Source: Verrucomicrobiota bacterium
Lineage (GTDB): Bacteria > Verrucomicrobiota > Verrucomicrobiia > Opitutales > Opitutaceae
Assembly (NCBI GenBank): GCA_023432225.1
Contig: JAEYUW010000017.1
Span: 1 to 64,000 of the forward strand
Reading direction: 5' to 3'
Length of the DNA stretch: 64,000 nt
Shown here: in pieces, positions 43,510 through 51,688 of the stretch
How the letters are laid out: each line of letters starts with the position of its first letter
Position numbering within the stretch: position 1 is the first letter of the stretch
The notes under the pieces: model-generated
Told to the model about the DNA's origin: nothing
The model's input: the letters and a program-made list of their open reading frames with translations, nothing else
The model's database searches: none
Position numbers and translations under genes: made by a program

Positions 43510-43968
43510 TCATGTCTGGGCGTCCAGAGCTCCTTCGACCTCGTGGAGCCACTCCTTAAAATCGGTTTTGAACTTCGTGTCGCAGTCGCGCCGGGGGAGC
43601 AGCCGTCGTGCCCCGCGCGCGGCGAGGCGCTCGTCGAGCACGCGCCCGGCGCCGCAAAAATCGCGGTAGCTCGACGAGCCCAGCGCCAGCACCGCGTAAC
43701 GCAGCGTTTCCAGCCGCAGCTCCGGTGCGGCGAGCGCCGCCCAGAACTCGGCCGCATCCGGCGGCGGCTCGCCCTCGCCCCACGTGCTCGCAATGACGAG
43801 CGCGACGGCGAACTCGCGTAGGCGCGCGACGGCAAAGTCGGCGGCGTTTTCCACGACCAACTCGCGTCCACGCGCGCCTAGTTCCGTCGCCGCGGCGTGC
43901 GCCAGTTCCTCCGCGTTGCCGGAAACAGTGGCGTAGAGAATCAGGACGGGCGCGGACACCGGAGCCAT
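43510..43968 (-). CDS. Flavodoxin-domain protein
   Basis: 152 residues. FMN-binding loop LYATVSGNAEELAHAAATEL (variant of T-x-T-G-N-T/A-E), then LVIASTWGEGEPPPDAAEFWAAL and YAVLALGSSSYRDFCGAGRVLDERLAARGA, the sulfite-reductase/MioC form of short-chain flavodoxin. It ends soon after the flavin domain, with no NADPH-reductase domain. It may supply electrons to an iron or sulfur reductase (inference). ATG 43966-43968; divergent from the POT gene, whose start is 109 bases away. Confidence 0.85.
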   Translation of the reverse strand: MAPVSAPVLILYATVSGNAEELAHAAATELGARGRELVVENAADFAVARLREFAVALVIASTWGEGEPPPDAAEFWAALAAPELRLETLRYAVLALGSSSYRDFCGAGRVLDERLAARGARRLLPRRDCDTKFKTDFKEWLHEVEGALDAQT

Positions 43969-44076
43969 TGAGTGCGCGAGCGGCGCGTTGTCGAATGCGG
44001 CTTGATCCAATTTACCCGGGGCTCGGCCGACCTGCGCGCTTGCCCTCGGTTCGCGAAATCGCCCTCATCGCCGCTC

Positions 44077-45570
<1,494 letters not shown>

Positions 45571-45596
45571 CCCACCTCAAACGCTCTCTCGATTCC

Positions 45597-45624
45597 GGCG
45601 CGGCCTCCCAGCCGCGCCTTTTTC
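45597..45624 (+). terminator. Rho-independent terminator of the peptide transporter gene
   Basis: 8-bp stem GGCGCGGC / GCCGCGCC, 6-base loop, then TTTTTC. Confidence 0.92.
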
Positions 45625-45640
45625 TTTGTCCGCCCCATGC

Positions 45641-45953
45641 CAAAAAAGTTGGGGCTCGCAGTGTCACGGGCCAGTGAACACCTGCGAGCCCCGTTGGTCA
45701 CCTCTCGCACCCGTTGCCGGGGCGAAAACTGGCTCGGAGCTTACCGGCTAGGGCCGAAATTCCCTGCCCTAAAACCACCTAAATTTAGGTGGTCGGCTTC
45801 AGCGGCTTGTTTTGATCGCCAAGCCGCGAAGGCCGAGACATCGGCCCCGCGACGGCATCGTAGCGGAATTCGTAAGAATTTAGCTCGGCCAAACCTCGCC
45901 GCCCAATCGCGAAAGCCTCACGGCTTCCGCTCCGTCGCGACGAAGATCCGCTA
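45641..45953 (-). ncRNA. Candidate structured RNA (unknown class), hairpin-dense region
   Basis: About 313 bp without a supportable gene between convergent genes. On the minus strand the stems are, in order: GAAGCC-GTGA-GGCTTT with a GNRA loop; AATTC-TTAC-GAATT; GGCCGA-TGTC-TCGGCC; GCGGCTTG...CAAGCCGC; ACCACCTAAATTTAGGTGGT (a 20-bp palindrome at 45774-45793); TAGGGC...GCCCTA; and a long final hairpin at 45651-45692 followed by CAACTTTTTTG, which looks like a terminator. TAGCGGA/TCCGCTA and CGCGACGG/CCGTCGCG pair in an a-b-a'-b' order, so a pseudoknot is possible. It starts inside the stop codon of the preceding gene. It is not a tRNA, tmRNA or SRP RNA that I can recognise. The strand is inferred from the T run. 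Confidence 0.5.
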
Positions 45954-46391
45954 AATGCTCGGCTGCTTGTCCGGCAACGCCGGCACGACGCCTTCGATCA
46001 GCCAGCGGTCATTCTCGCGCACGAGTGTGTAGCGATAACGCCGCTCGGTGTCGCGCGCGTCGATGAAAGTATAAACCACCTGCGCGCGACGGTCGCGATC
46101 GTCGCGCACGGTGCCCGCCTCAAAGCGCCGATGATCGAGGATCGCCGGGTAGCCGCGCTTCAACATCGCCGCGAACACCGGCGGCGTGAACTGGCGACGG
46201 ATGCCACTGGCGGCAAAATCGTAAGCCTCGGCCAATCTTCCGGCCCGCAGCGCAGCGACTTGTGCCTCCACCGTTCCGCGCACGGCATCGCGCGTCTCCT
46301 TCGAGCTCAACCGCCACGTGTCGGCACGCTCCTGTGCGTTTACCGCCATCGCCAGCCACGCTGCAATGAAGGCGAAGGCCAGCGCGCGCAT
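45951..46391 (-). CDS. DUF4864-like secreted protein
   Basis: 146 residues. The signal peptide is MRALAFAFIAAWLAMAVNA. The body AVRGTVEAQVAALRAGRLAEAYDFAASGIRRQFTPPVFAAMLKRGYPAILDHRR matches my memory of the DUF4864 pattern, and RENDRWLIEGVVPAL ends the fold like an NTF2/SnoaL-type small domain. No function is known. The stop of this gene and the start of the hairpin-dense region overlap. ftsY ends one base upstream of its ATG. Confidence 0.78.
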   Translation of the reverse strand: MRALAFAFIAAWLAMAVNAQERADTWRLSSKETRDAVRGTVEAQVAALRAGRLAEAYDFAASGIRRQFTPPVFAAMLKRGYPAILDHRRFEAGTVRDDRDRRAQVVYTFIDARDTERRYRYTLVRENDRWLIEGVVPALPDKQPSI

Positions 46392-46392
46392 G

Positions 46393-47310
46393 TCACTCCA
46401 GGCCGAACACCGCGCGGCTGTAATTCTCGATCGAGAACGGCTGCAGATCGTCCGGCTGCTCGCCGAGACCGATGAAGTAGATCGGAATCTTCAACTGCCG
46501 CCAGATGCCGACAATCGCACCGCCGCGACTCGTGCCATCGAGCTTGGTGACGATCAGACCGGTGAGCCCGAAGCTCTGGTGAAACACTTTCGCCTGCTCG
46601 ATCGAGTTGCTGCCGAGCGAACCGTCGACGACGAGCCAGCGGTGCTGCGGCGCGCTGGCGTCGTTCTTCTGGAGCACGCGCCGGATCTTCGCGAGCTCGT
46701 CCATGAGATTGCTCTTCGTGTGCAGCCGGCCCGCCGTGTCGACGATCAGCCAATCCGCGTTGCGCGACTTGGCGGCCTGCCACGCATCGAAGGCCACTGC
46801 GGCCGCGTCCGCGCCGGTGTGACTGGCGACGATGTCGATGTTCAGCCGCGTCGCCCAGCTCTTGAGCTGCTCCACCGCGGCGGCGCGGAACGTGTCGCAC
46901 GCGGCCACGATGACCGTCTGGCCGTCGCCTTTCATTTTGTGCGCGAGCTTGGCCGTCGTGGTCGTCTTGCCGGAGCCGTTGACGCCGATCATCGCGATCA
47001 CGGTCGGCTTGACCGCGGGCGCGGCGAGCGTGCCTTCGGCTCCTTCGAGCACGCGCTTCAACACCGCGGCGCCGATCTCGGCTGCCTGGCGCCCCTGGAG
47101 CGTCGGGTCCTTGCGGTAGGCCGTTTTGATTTGCTCAAGAATCTCGGTCGTCGTCTCGACGCCGAAGTCCGCGGTGTAGAGCGCCTCCTCGAGTTCATCG
47201 AGCGACGCCGCGTCGATTTTCCGTCCGCCGAAAAGTCCGTGCGTCTTCGCCGCGATGGCCGCGACCGTCTTGGTCAGGCCGTCTTTGAATTTCTTGAAGA
47301 GGGAAAACAT
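46393..47310 (-). CDS. ftsY: Signal recognition particle receptor FtsY
   Basis: 305 residues, the short form without the long acidic A domain. NG-domain motifs: GVNGSGKTTTTAKLA (G1), ACDTFRAAAVEQL (G2), IVDTAGRLHTKSNLM (G3), TKLDGTSRGG (G4), GLGEQPDDLQPF (G5). The segment normally LVLDATTGQNA reads LVVDGSLGSNS here. It docks SRP-bound ribosomes at the inner membrane for co-translational targeting. Confidence 0.96.
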   Translation of the reverse strand: MFSLFKKFKDGLTKTVAAIAAKTHGLFGGRKIDAASLDELEEALYTADFGVETTTEILEQIKTAYRKDPTLQGRQAAEIGAAVLKRVLEGAEGTLAAPAVKPTVIAMIGVNGSGKTTTTAKLAHKMKGDGQTVIVAACDTFRAAAVEQLKSWATRLNIDIVASHTGADAAAVAFDAWQAAKSRNADWLIVDTAGRLHTKSNLMDELAKIRRVLQKNDASAPQHRWLVVDGSLGSNSIEQAKVFHQSFGLTGLIVTKLDGTSRGGAIVGIWRQLKIPIYFIGLGEQPDDLQPFSIENYSRAVFGLE

Positions 47311-47318
47311 GGAAGAGC

Positions 47319-47420
47319 AGTAGCGAGTAGTGACTAGCGAGTAGCGAGTAGCCCGCCGCCACTGAGTCCGTCCATCGGAAGATTGAAATGCTCGCTACTC
47401 ACTACCCGCTACTCGCTACT
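47319..47420. repeat. Long inverted repeat, GTAGCGAGTAGC family (copy 2), encoding the nusB stop
   Basis: Left arm 47319-47352, right arm 47390-47420. The right arm, read on the minus strand, is AGTAGCGAGTAG..., giving the last residues SSE and the TAG stop of nusB. Copy 1 is at 13395-13506. Confidence 0.85.
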
Positions 47421-47855
47421 GGCTTTGCGCGCGTCGCGGCCGGCCTTGTCCTTCATGCGGTCGAGGATGCCGTTGATGAAGCGCTTCGAGTCGGCGGTGG
47501 AGAAATTCTTCGACAGGTCGATCGCTTCGTTGATCGAGACGACCGGCGGGATGTCCTTGCGATGGAGCATCTCGAAAATCGCGAGGCGCAGGATGGCGAG
47601 GTCGATACGCGCGATGCGGTCGAACTCCCAATTGTGCGCCAGCGTGCGGATATGGCCGTCGATCTCGTCGATGTTCTTCATCACGCCGTCGATCAGCTCC
47701 TCGGCAAAGGCATAGTGGTCGCGCGGCTTCTCGAGGCTCTCGAAGAACAGGCGCAGGTCGTCCGTGAAATTCGCGGGCTTGTTGATGCTCCAGGCGTAGA
47801 GGAACTGGAGGGCGGCGGCGCGGCTCTCGCGACGTTGGGCAAATTGGCTGCTCAT
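47409..47855 (-). CDS. nusB: Transcription antitermination factor NusB
   Basis: 148 residues. All-helical NusB fold: RRESRAAALQFLYAWSINKP, HIRTLAHNWEFDRIARIDLAILRLAIFEML, and PPVVSINEAIDLSKNFSTADSKRFINGILDRM with the family's conserved VxINEAVxLAK-like stretch. NusB with NusE binds boxA RNA in rRNA antitermination. Its ATG overlaps the ribH stop (ATGA), a common gene pair. The final SSE-stop is contributed by the inverted repeat. Confidence 0.95.
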   Translation of the reverse strand: MSSQFAQRRESRAAALQFLYAWSINKPANFTDDLRLFFESLEKPRDHYAFAEELIDGVMKNIDEIDGHIRTLAHNWEFDRIARIDLAILRLAIFEMLHRKDIPPVVSINEAIDLSKNFSTADSKRFINGILDRMKDKAGRDARKASSE

Positions 47856-48337
47856 GATTTTTTGCTCCCGCGCAAGGTGCGCCGAAGAGTGGCCATTTCA
47901 AGCGCCGCGCGCGCGAACTCCGCGCCGCGGTCAATCTTGCCGAGGCAGCGCGCGCGCGCCTGCGCTGTCGTGTCGGTGACGATCACGCCGTTGATCGCCG
48001 GCACGCCGGTGCCGAGCGCGACCTGTTGCAAGGCGTGGGAAACACTTTCTCCGACCATCTCGTGATGGTTCGTGTCGCCGCCGATCAGCACGCCGAGCGC
48101 AATCACGCAATCGTAGCGCTTCGCCGCCGCCAATTGCTGCGCGGCCCACGGCACCTCGTGCGAGCCGGGGACGCGAACTTCCATGATGTCCTTCTCGCGC
48201 ACGCCGGCGGCGATCAGCACCTCGCGCGCACGCACGCGCAAACCGTCCACCAACTCCGCGTTGAACCGGGCCGCGACGAGGCCGAAGCGCAGTCCGGCAC
48301 CGCGCAGATTCAGGTCACTGGGAGCGTGGAAACTCAT
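47852..48337 (-). CDS. ribH: 6,7-dimethyl-8-ribityllumazine synthase
   Basis: 161 residues. The substrate-site segments are LVAARFNAELVDGL, RVPGSHEVPWAAQQLA, and VIALGVLIGGDTNHHEMV, with the catalytic His in that loop. It makes the last riboflavin precursor from the RibB and RibD pathway products. ATG 48335-48337 is preferred; it is followed on the same strand by nusB, and ribB-type gene upstream, so the operon is ribBA-like, ribH, nusB. Confidence 0.96.
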   Translation of the reverse strand: MSFHAPSDLNLRGAGLRFGLVAARFNAELVDGLRVRAREVLIAAGVREKDIMEVRVPGSHEVPWAAQQLAAAKRYDCVIALGVLIGGDTNHHEMVGESVSHALQQVALGTGVPAINGVIVTDTTAQARARCLGKIDRGAEFARAALEMATLRRTLRGSKKS

Positions 48338-48391
48338 GGGAGGGTCTATTGGCGGCGTTCGCCGGGCGTTCGGCAATCCGAAATCCGCACT

Positions 48392-49483
48392 TCACACCGG
48401 CACGACTTCGACGATTTCCAAGCCGTAGCCGTCCAGACCGACGACGCGTCGATTCGAGTGCGTCATCAGCCGGATTTTCTGCAAGCCGAGAGCGGTCAAA
48501 ATCTGCGCGCCGGTGCCGTAATCGCGCAGGCTCGGCCGGCGCGGCTGATCGAGCGCCGCGAGCGCTTCCTGCATCCGGCCGTTCTGCTCCATGTAAACGA
48601 TGGCGCCGTGACCCGCTTTGGCCACCTGTTCCAGCGACGAGAGCAGCGAACGGTGGCTGCCCATGTCGCGCGCGTGAAAGACGTCGCTGAGCAGATTCTC
48701 CGTGTGCACCCGCACGAGCGTCGGCGACGCGTCGAGTTGTCCCTTGGTGAAGGCCAGATGGTGGCGCCCGTCGATCTTGCTGCGAAACACATGCAGCGTG
48801 AACTCGCCATATTCCGACGCGAACGGCCGCGTGCTCACGCACTCGACGAGCTTCTCGCGCCGGTGGCGGTATTCGATCAGCGAGGAGATCGAGATGAGCG
48901 GCAGCTTGTGCTGCTGCTTGAACGCGAGGAGCTCCGGCACGCGCGCCATCGTGCCGTCTTCGTTCAACACTTCGCAAATGACCGCGACCGGCCCGAGCCC
49001 CGCGAGCGCCGCGAGGTCGACCGCCGCTTCGGTGTGGCCGGCGCGCTCGAGCACGCCGCCGGGCCGCGCACAGAGCGGGAAAATGTGGCCAGGCTGCACG
49101 AGTTCGTCGGGGCGCGTGGCGGGATTCGCCAGCAACTGCACCGTGCGCGCGCGATCGAACGCGCTGATGCCCGTCGTGATGCCTTCGGCGGCATCCACCG
49201 ACACCGTGAAGGCCGTGCGCATCGCCTCGCGATTTTGTTGCACCATCGGATTGATCCCGAGTCGTTTCAGCGCGGGCTCCGTCATCGGCACGCAAATCAG
49301 TCCGCGCGCGTGGCGGATCATCAGATTGATCAGCTCCGGCGTGACCTTCTCGGCGGAGAACACGAGGTCGCCCTCGTTCTCACGTCCTTCGTCGTCGGTC
49401 ACGATCACAACCCCGCCGGCGGCGATGGTTTGGATCGCAATTTCCACGGAATCGAACGGAGAGCTGGCAGCGGCGGCGGTCAT
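48392..49483 (-). CDS. ribB: 3,4-dihydroxy-2-butanone-4-phosphate synthase with degenerate GTP cyclohydrolase II domain
   Basis: 363 residues. The RibB half is complete: VVIVTDDEGRENEGDLVFSAEKV, ARGLICVPMT, and GHIFPLCARPGGVLERAGHTEAAVDLAALAG. The C-terminal half occupies the GTP cyclohydrolase II place. The zinc motif, normally HSECLTGDVFGSLRCDCG, reads VHTENLLSDVFHARDMGSHR, with none of the three zinc Cys. The protein therefore makes the butanone phosphate but probably cannot open GTP. The spacer to ribH contains half of an ATTGCGGATT repeat. Confidence 0.9.
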   Translation of the reverse strand: MTAAAASSPFDSVEIAIQTIAAGGVVIVTDDEGRENEGDLVFSAEKVTPELINLMIRHARGLICVPMTEPALKRLGINPMVQQNREAMRTAFTVSVDAAEGITTGISAFDRARTVQLLANPATRPDELVQPGHIFPLCARPGGVLERAGHTEAAVDLAALAGLGPVAVICEVLNEDGTMARVPELLAFKQQHKLPLISISSLIEYRHRREKLVECVSTRPFASEYGEFTLHVFRSKIDGRHHLAFTKGQLDASPTLVRVHTENLLSDVFHARDMGSHRSLLSSLEQVAKAGHGAIVYMEQNGRMQEALAALDQPRRPSLRDYGTGAQILTALGLQKIRLMTHSNRRVVGLDGYGLEIVEVVPV

Positions 49484-49585
49484 GACGAAGCGAAGGCCAG
49501 CTTCCGCGTGTGGTGCAGCGCTGTCAAATCCGCCGCTCGTTCAGCAGCCGCGCTTCAGTCGCGTTGCGGCGCCCTTAACTCCGCC

Positions 49586-50041
49586 TCACGCCCGAAAATC
49601 GATGACGTAACTCTCCGTCGCCTGCTCCGCGCCGTCGCTGCCAGCGACCGGATCGGACTTCAGCAGCGTGAGGTAGAGTTTGAACACGTAAGGCGGGCGC
49701 ACGGGCTTGCTGCCGACGAGCGCCAGACCGTCCGCCGAAGCGTTGAGGATGATGCGGTCGCTGCCGGTCTTGTTGCTCGGGTTCCAACGCGCGGCCGCGC
49801 GCGGCACGTCGGGTTTCACCTTTTTCTTCTGCTTGTCGTAGAACGACAGCTTGAACGTGCCACCTTCGAGCGAAACCCCGAGAAACGTGCCGTTCGGCCG
49901 GACAACCGTAATGCCGTCGATCTTGGGCTCCGGTGCCTTTTTCGCATCTGCTTTCGCGGGTGCCGCAGGCGCTCCGGTTTGCGCCGATAACTCTGCCGCG
50001 CCGAACACCAATACCAGCAGGAGCACGAACCGCGTTTTCAT
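49586..50041 (-). CDS. Small secreted protein, function unknown
   Basis: 151 residues. The signal peptide MKTRFVLLLVLVFGAAELSAQ precedes a Lys/Ala/Pro linker and a beta-rich body (IDGITVVRPNGTFLGVSLEGGTFKLSFYDKQKKKVKPDVPRAAARWNPSNKTGSDRIILNASADGLALVGS...YVFKLYLTLL). It resembles no named family to me. It is alone between ribB and rarA on the minus strand. Confidence 0.7.
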   Translation of the reverse strand: MKTRFVLLLVLVFGAAELSAQTGAPAAPAKADAKKAPEPKIDGITVVRPNGTFLGVSLEGGTFKLSFYDKQKKKVKPDVPRAAARWNPSNKTGSDRIILNASADGLALVGSKPVRPPYVFKLYLTLLKSDPVAGSDGAEQATESYVIDFRA

Positions 50042-50132
50042 GTCGGCAAGCTACGCACGTGAAACTCGCCCGCAAGCCTCCGGGCGCGGCTCCCGGCGGT
50101 TTAGCAACGCTTTCGCGGTGGCGGTGCCTTGC

Positions 50133-50205
50133 TGTAGCGGCGGTCTGTGACCGCCGGGCGAATACACTGCCGCGTTCGATTCGGCGGTCATAGACCGCCG
50201 CTACA
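50133..50205. repeat. Long inverted repeat, GTAGCGGCGGTCTGTGACC family (copy 2)
   Basis: 24-bp arms (50133-50156 and 50182-50205) with one mismatch. The same arms as copy 1 (24413-24484), but a different 25-bp centre. It ends nine bases before the rarA stop. Confidence 0.88.
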
Positions 50206-50213
50206 GAAACCGC

Positions 50214-51584
50214 TCACCCGCGCATCTGCCGGCGCATCTCTTTCCAGCGCGCCAGACGCTCGGCGATCTTCGCCTCCATACCGACCGGTTTGGGCGTGTA
50301 GAGCGCGAGCGGCTTCTCGAGGTAATTCTGGCCGGAAATGTTTTCGGGGAAATCGTGCGAGTAGAGGTAGCCTTTACCCTGGCCGGCGCGCTTGCTGGCC
50401 TGACCGCCTTTGTCGCGCAAATGCATCGGGACCGGTTGCACCGCCTGCTCCTTGATCGCGCGGTGCGCCTCGCCGAGCGCGAGCGTGGCCGAGTTGCTCT
50501 TCGGCGCGGCCGCGATGTAGAGCGTCGCGTGCGCGAGCGTAAGTTCCGCCTCGGGCAAACCGATGAAGTCGCACGCCTGGTGCGCCGCGACGGCGAGCGG
50601 CAGCGCGAGCGCGTCAGCGAGGCCGACATCCTCGCTCGCGAGGATCACGAGGCGCCGCGCGATGAAGCGTGGGTCTTCGCCACCGGCGAGCATCTTCGCC
50701 AGCCAATACATCGCCGCATCCGGATCACTGCCGCGGCAGCTTTTGATGAATGCCGAAATCGTGTCGTAGTGCTCGTCTTCGTCCGCATCGTAGCGGATGC
50801 GGCGCTCGCGCGCGAAGACCTCGAGCTCCTTCTCGGTGATCGGCGCGTTTTCGGGCAACGACAGCGCGATGACCTCGAGGGAATTCAGCGCGCGACGCAG
50901 ATCGCCGTCGCACAGCACCGCGAGGTCCGTGAGCACTTTGTCGTCCGCCGTATGGCCGCGCGCCCCGAGACCGCGCTCCGCATCGCCGAGCGCCTTGCGG
51001 AGCACGCCGGCGACCGTCGCGGGCGTGTGCGGCTCCAATCGGAACAAGTGGCTGCGGCTGAGCAGCGGCGGGTTGACGTAGAAACCGGGGTTGTGCGTCG
51101 TCGCGCCGATCAGACGCACGCTGCCTTCCTCGACGTCGGGGAGCAGCAGGTCCTGTTGCGATTTGTTGAAGCGGTGGAGCTCGTCGATGAAGAGGATCGT
51201 GCGCGCCTCGGGGCGGCGGCGGGCGAGCGCGAGGATTTCGCGCAACTCGGCGACGTTGCTCATCACGGCGTTCACGCGCACGAAACGGCTGCCGGTCTCG
51301 CGCGCGATCGCCTCGGCGATGCTCGTCTTGCCGCAACCGGGCGGCCCGTAGAAGAGCAGGCTGCCGAAGCGGTTCGTCGCGATCAGTTGCGGGAGCAGAT
51401 TGCCCTGCCGCGTGATGTGTTCCTGGCCGACCACCTCGGCGAGCGAGCGCGGGCGCATGCGCGCGGCGAGCGGTTGATGGGCGCCAGGCGTGGCCGCTGA
51501 GGCGGGAGTCGCCGACGCGCCGAACGGCTCGGCCGCGGCGGGTTCATCGCCGAAAAGAGAGCCAGTGTCGTCGCCGCGTGCCAT
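50214..51584 (-). CDS. rarA: Replication-associated recombination protein RarA (MgsA family)
   Basis: 456 residues. The AAA+ clamp-loader-like core has RMRPRSLAEVVGQEHI, Walker A FYGPPGCGKTSIAEAIA, Walker B ILFIDELHRFNKSQQD, and sensor IGATTHNPGFYVNPPLLSR. The C-terminal helical part follows, with DPDAAMYWLAKMLAGGEDPRFIARRLVILASEDVGLADA and the tail RPKPVGME-type arrangement. It helps replication fork repair. Divergent from comEC, whose ATG lies about 105 bases away; the DNA between probably holds both promoters. Confidence 0.95.
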   Translation of the reverse strand: MARGDDTGSLFGDEPAAAEPFGASATPASAATPGAHQPLAARMRPRSLAEVVGQEHITRQGNLLPQLIATNRFGSLLFYGPPGCGKTSIAEAIARETGSRFVRVNAVMSNVAELREILALARRRPEARTILFIDELHRFNKSQQDLLLPDVEEGSVRLIGATTHNPGFYVNPPLLSRSHLFRLEPHTPATVAGVLRKALGDAERGLGARGHTADDKVLTDLAVLCDGDLRRALNSLEVIALSLPENAPITEKELEVFARERRIRYDADEDEHYDTISAFIKSCRGSDPDAAMYWLAKMLAGGEDPRFIARRLVILASEDVGLADALALPLAVAAHQACDFIGLPEAELTLAHATLYIAAAPKSNSATLALGEAHRAIKEQAVQPVPMHLRDKGGQASKRAGQGKGYLYSHDFPENISGQNYLEKPLALYTPKPVGMEAKIAERLARWKEMRRQMRG

Positions 51585-51688
51585 GATTGCCCGACACAGT
51601 GCGCGCGACGCGGCGCGAAACAAGTTTGAAGGCGCGCGGCAGCCTGCTTTGCTCGCACGCGTTCGCCCTGAGGCCGGGGTGTCACGCG

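Noticed and set aside
45637..45954. 105-residue plus-strand frame over the hairpin-dense region
   Set aside because: It consists of translated stems with no family; the minus-strand RNA structure explains the sequence better.
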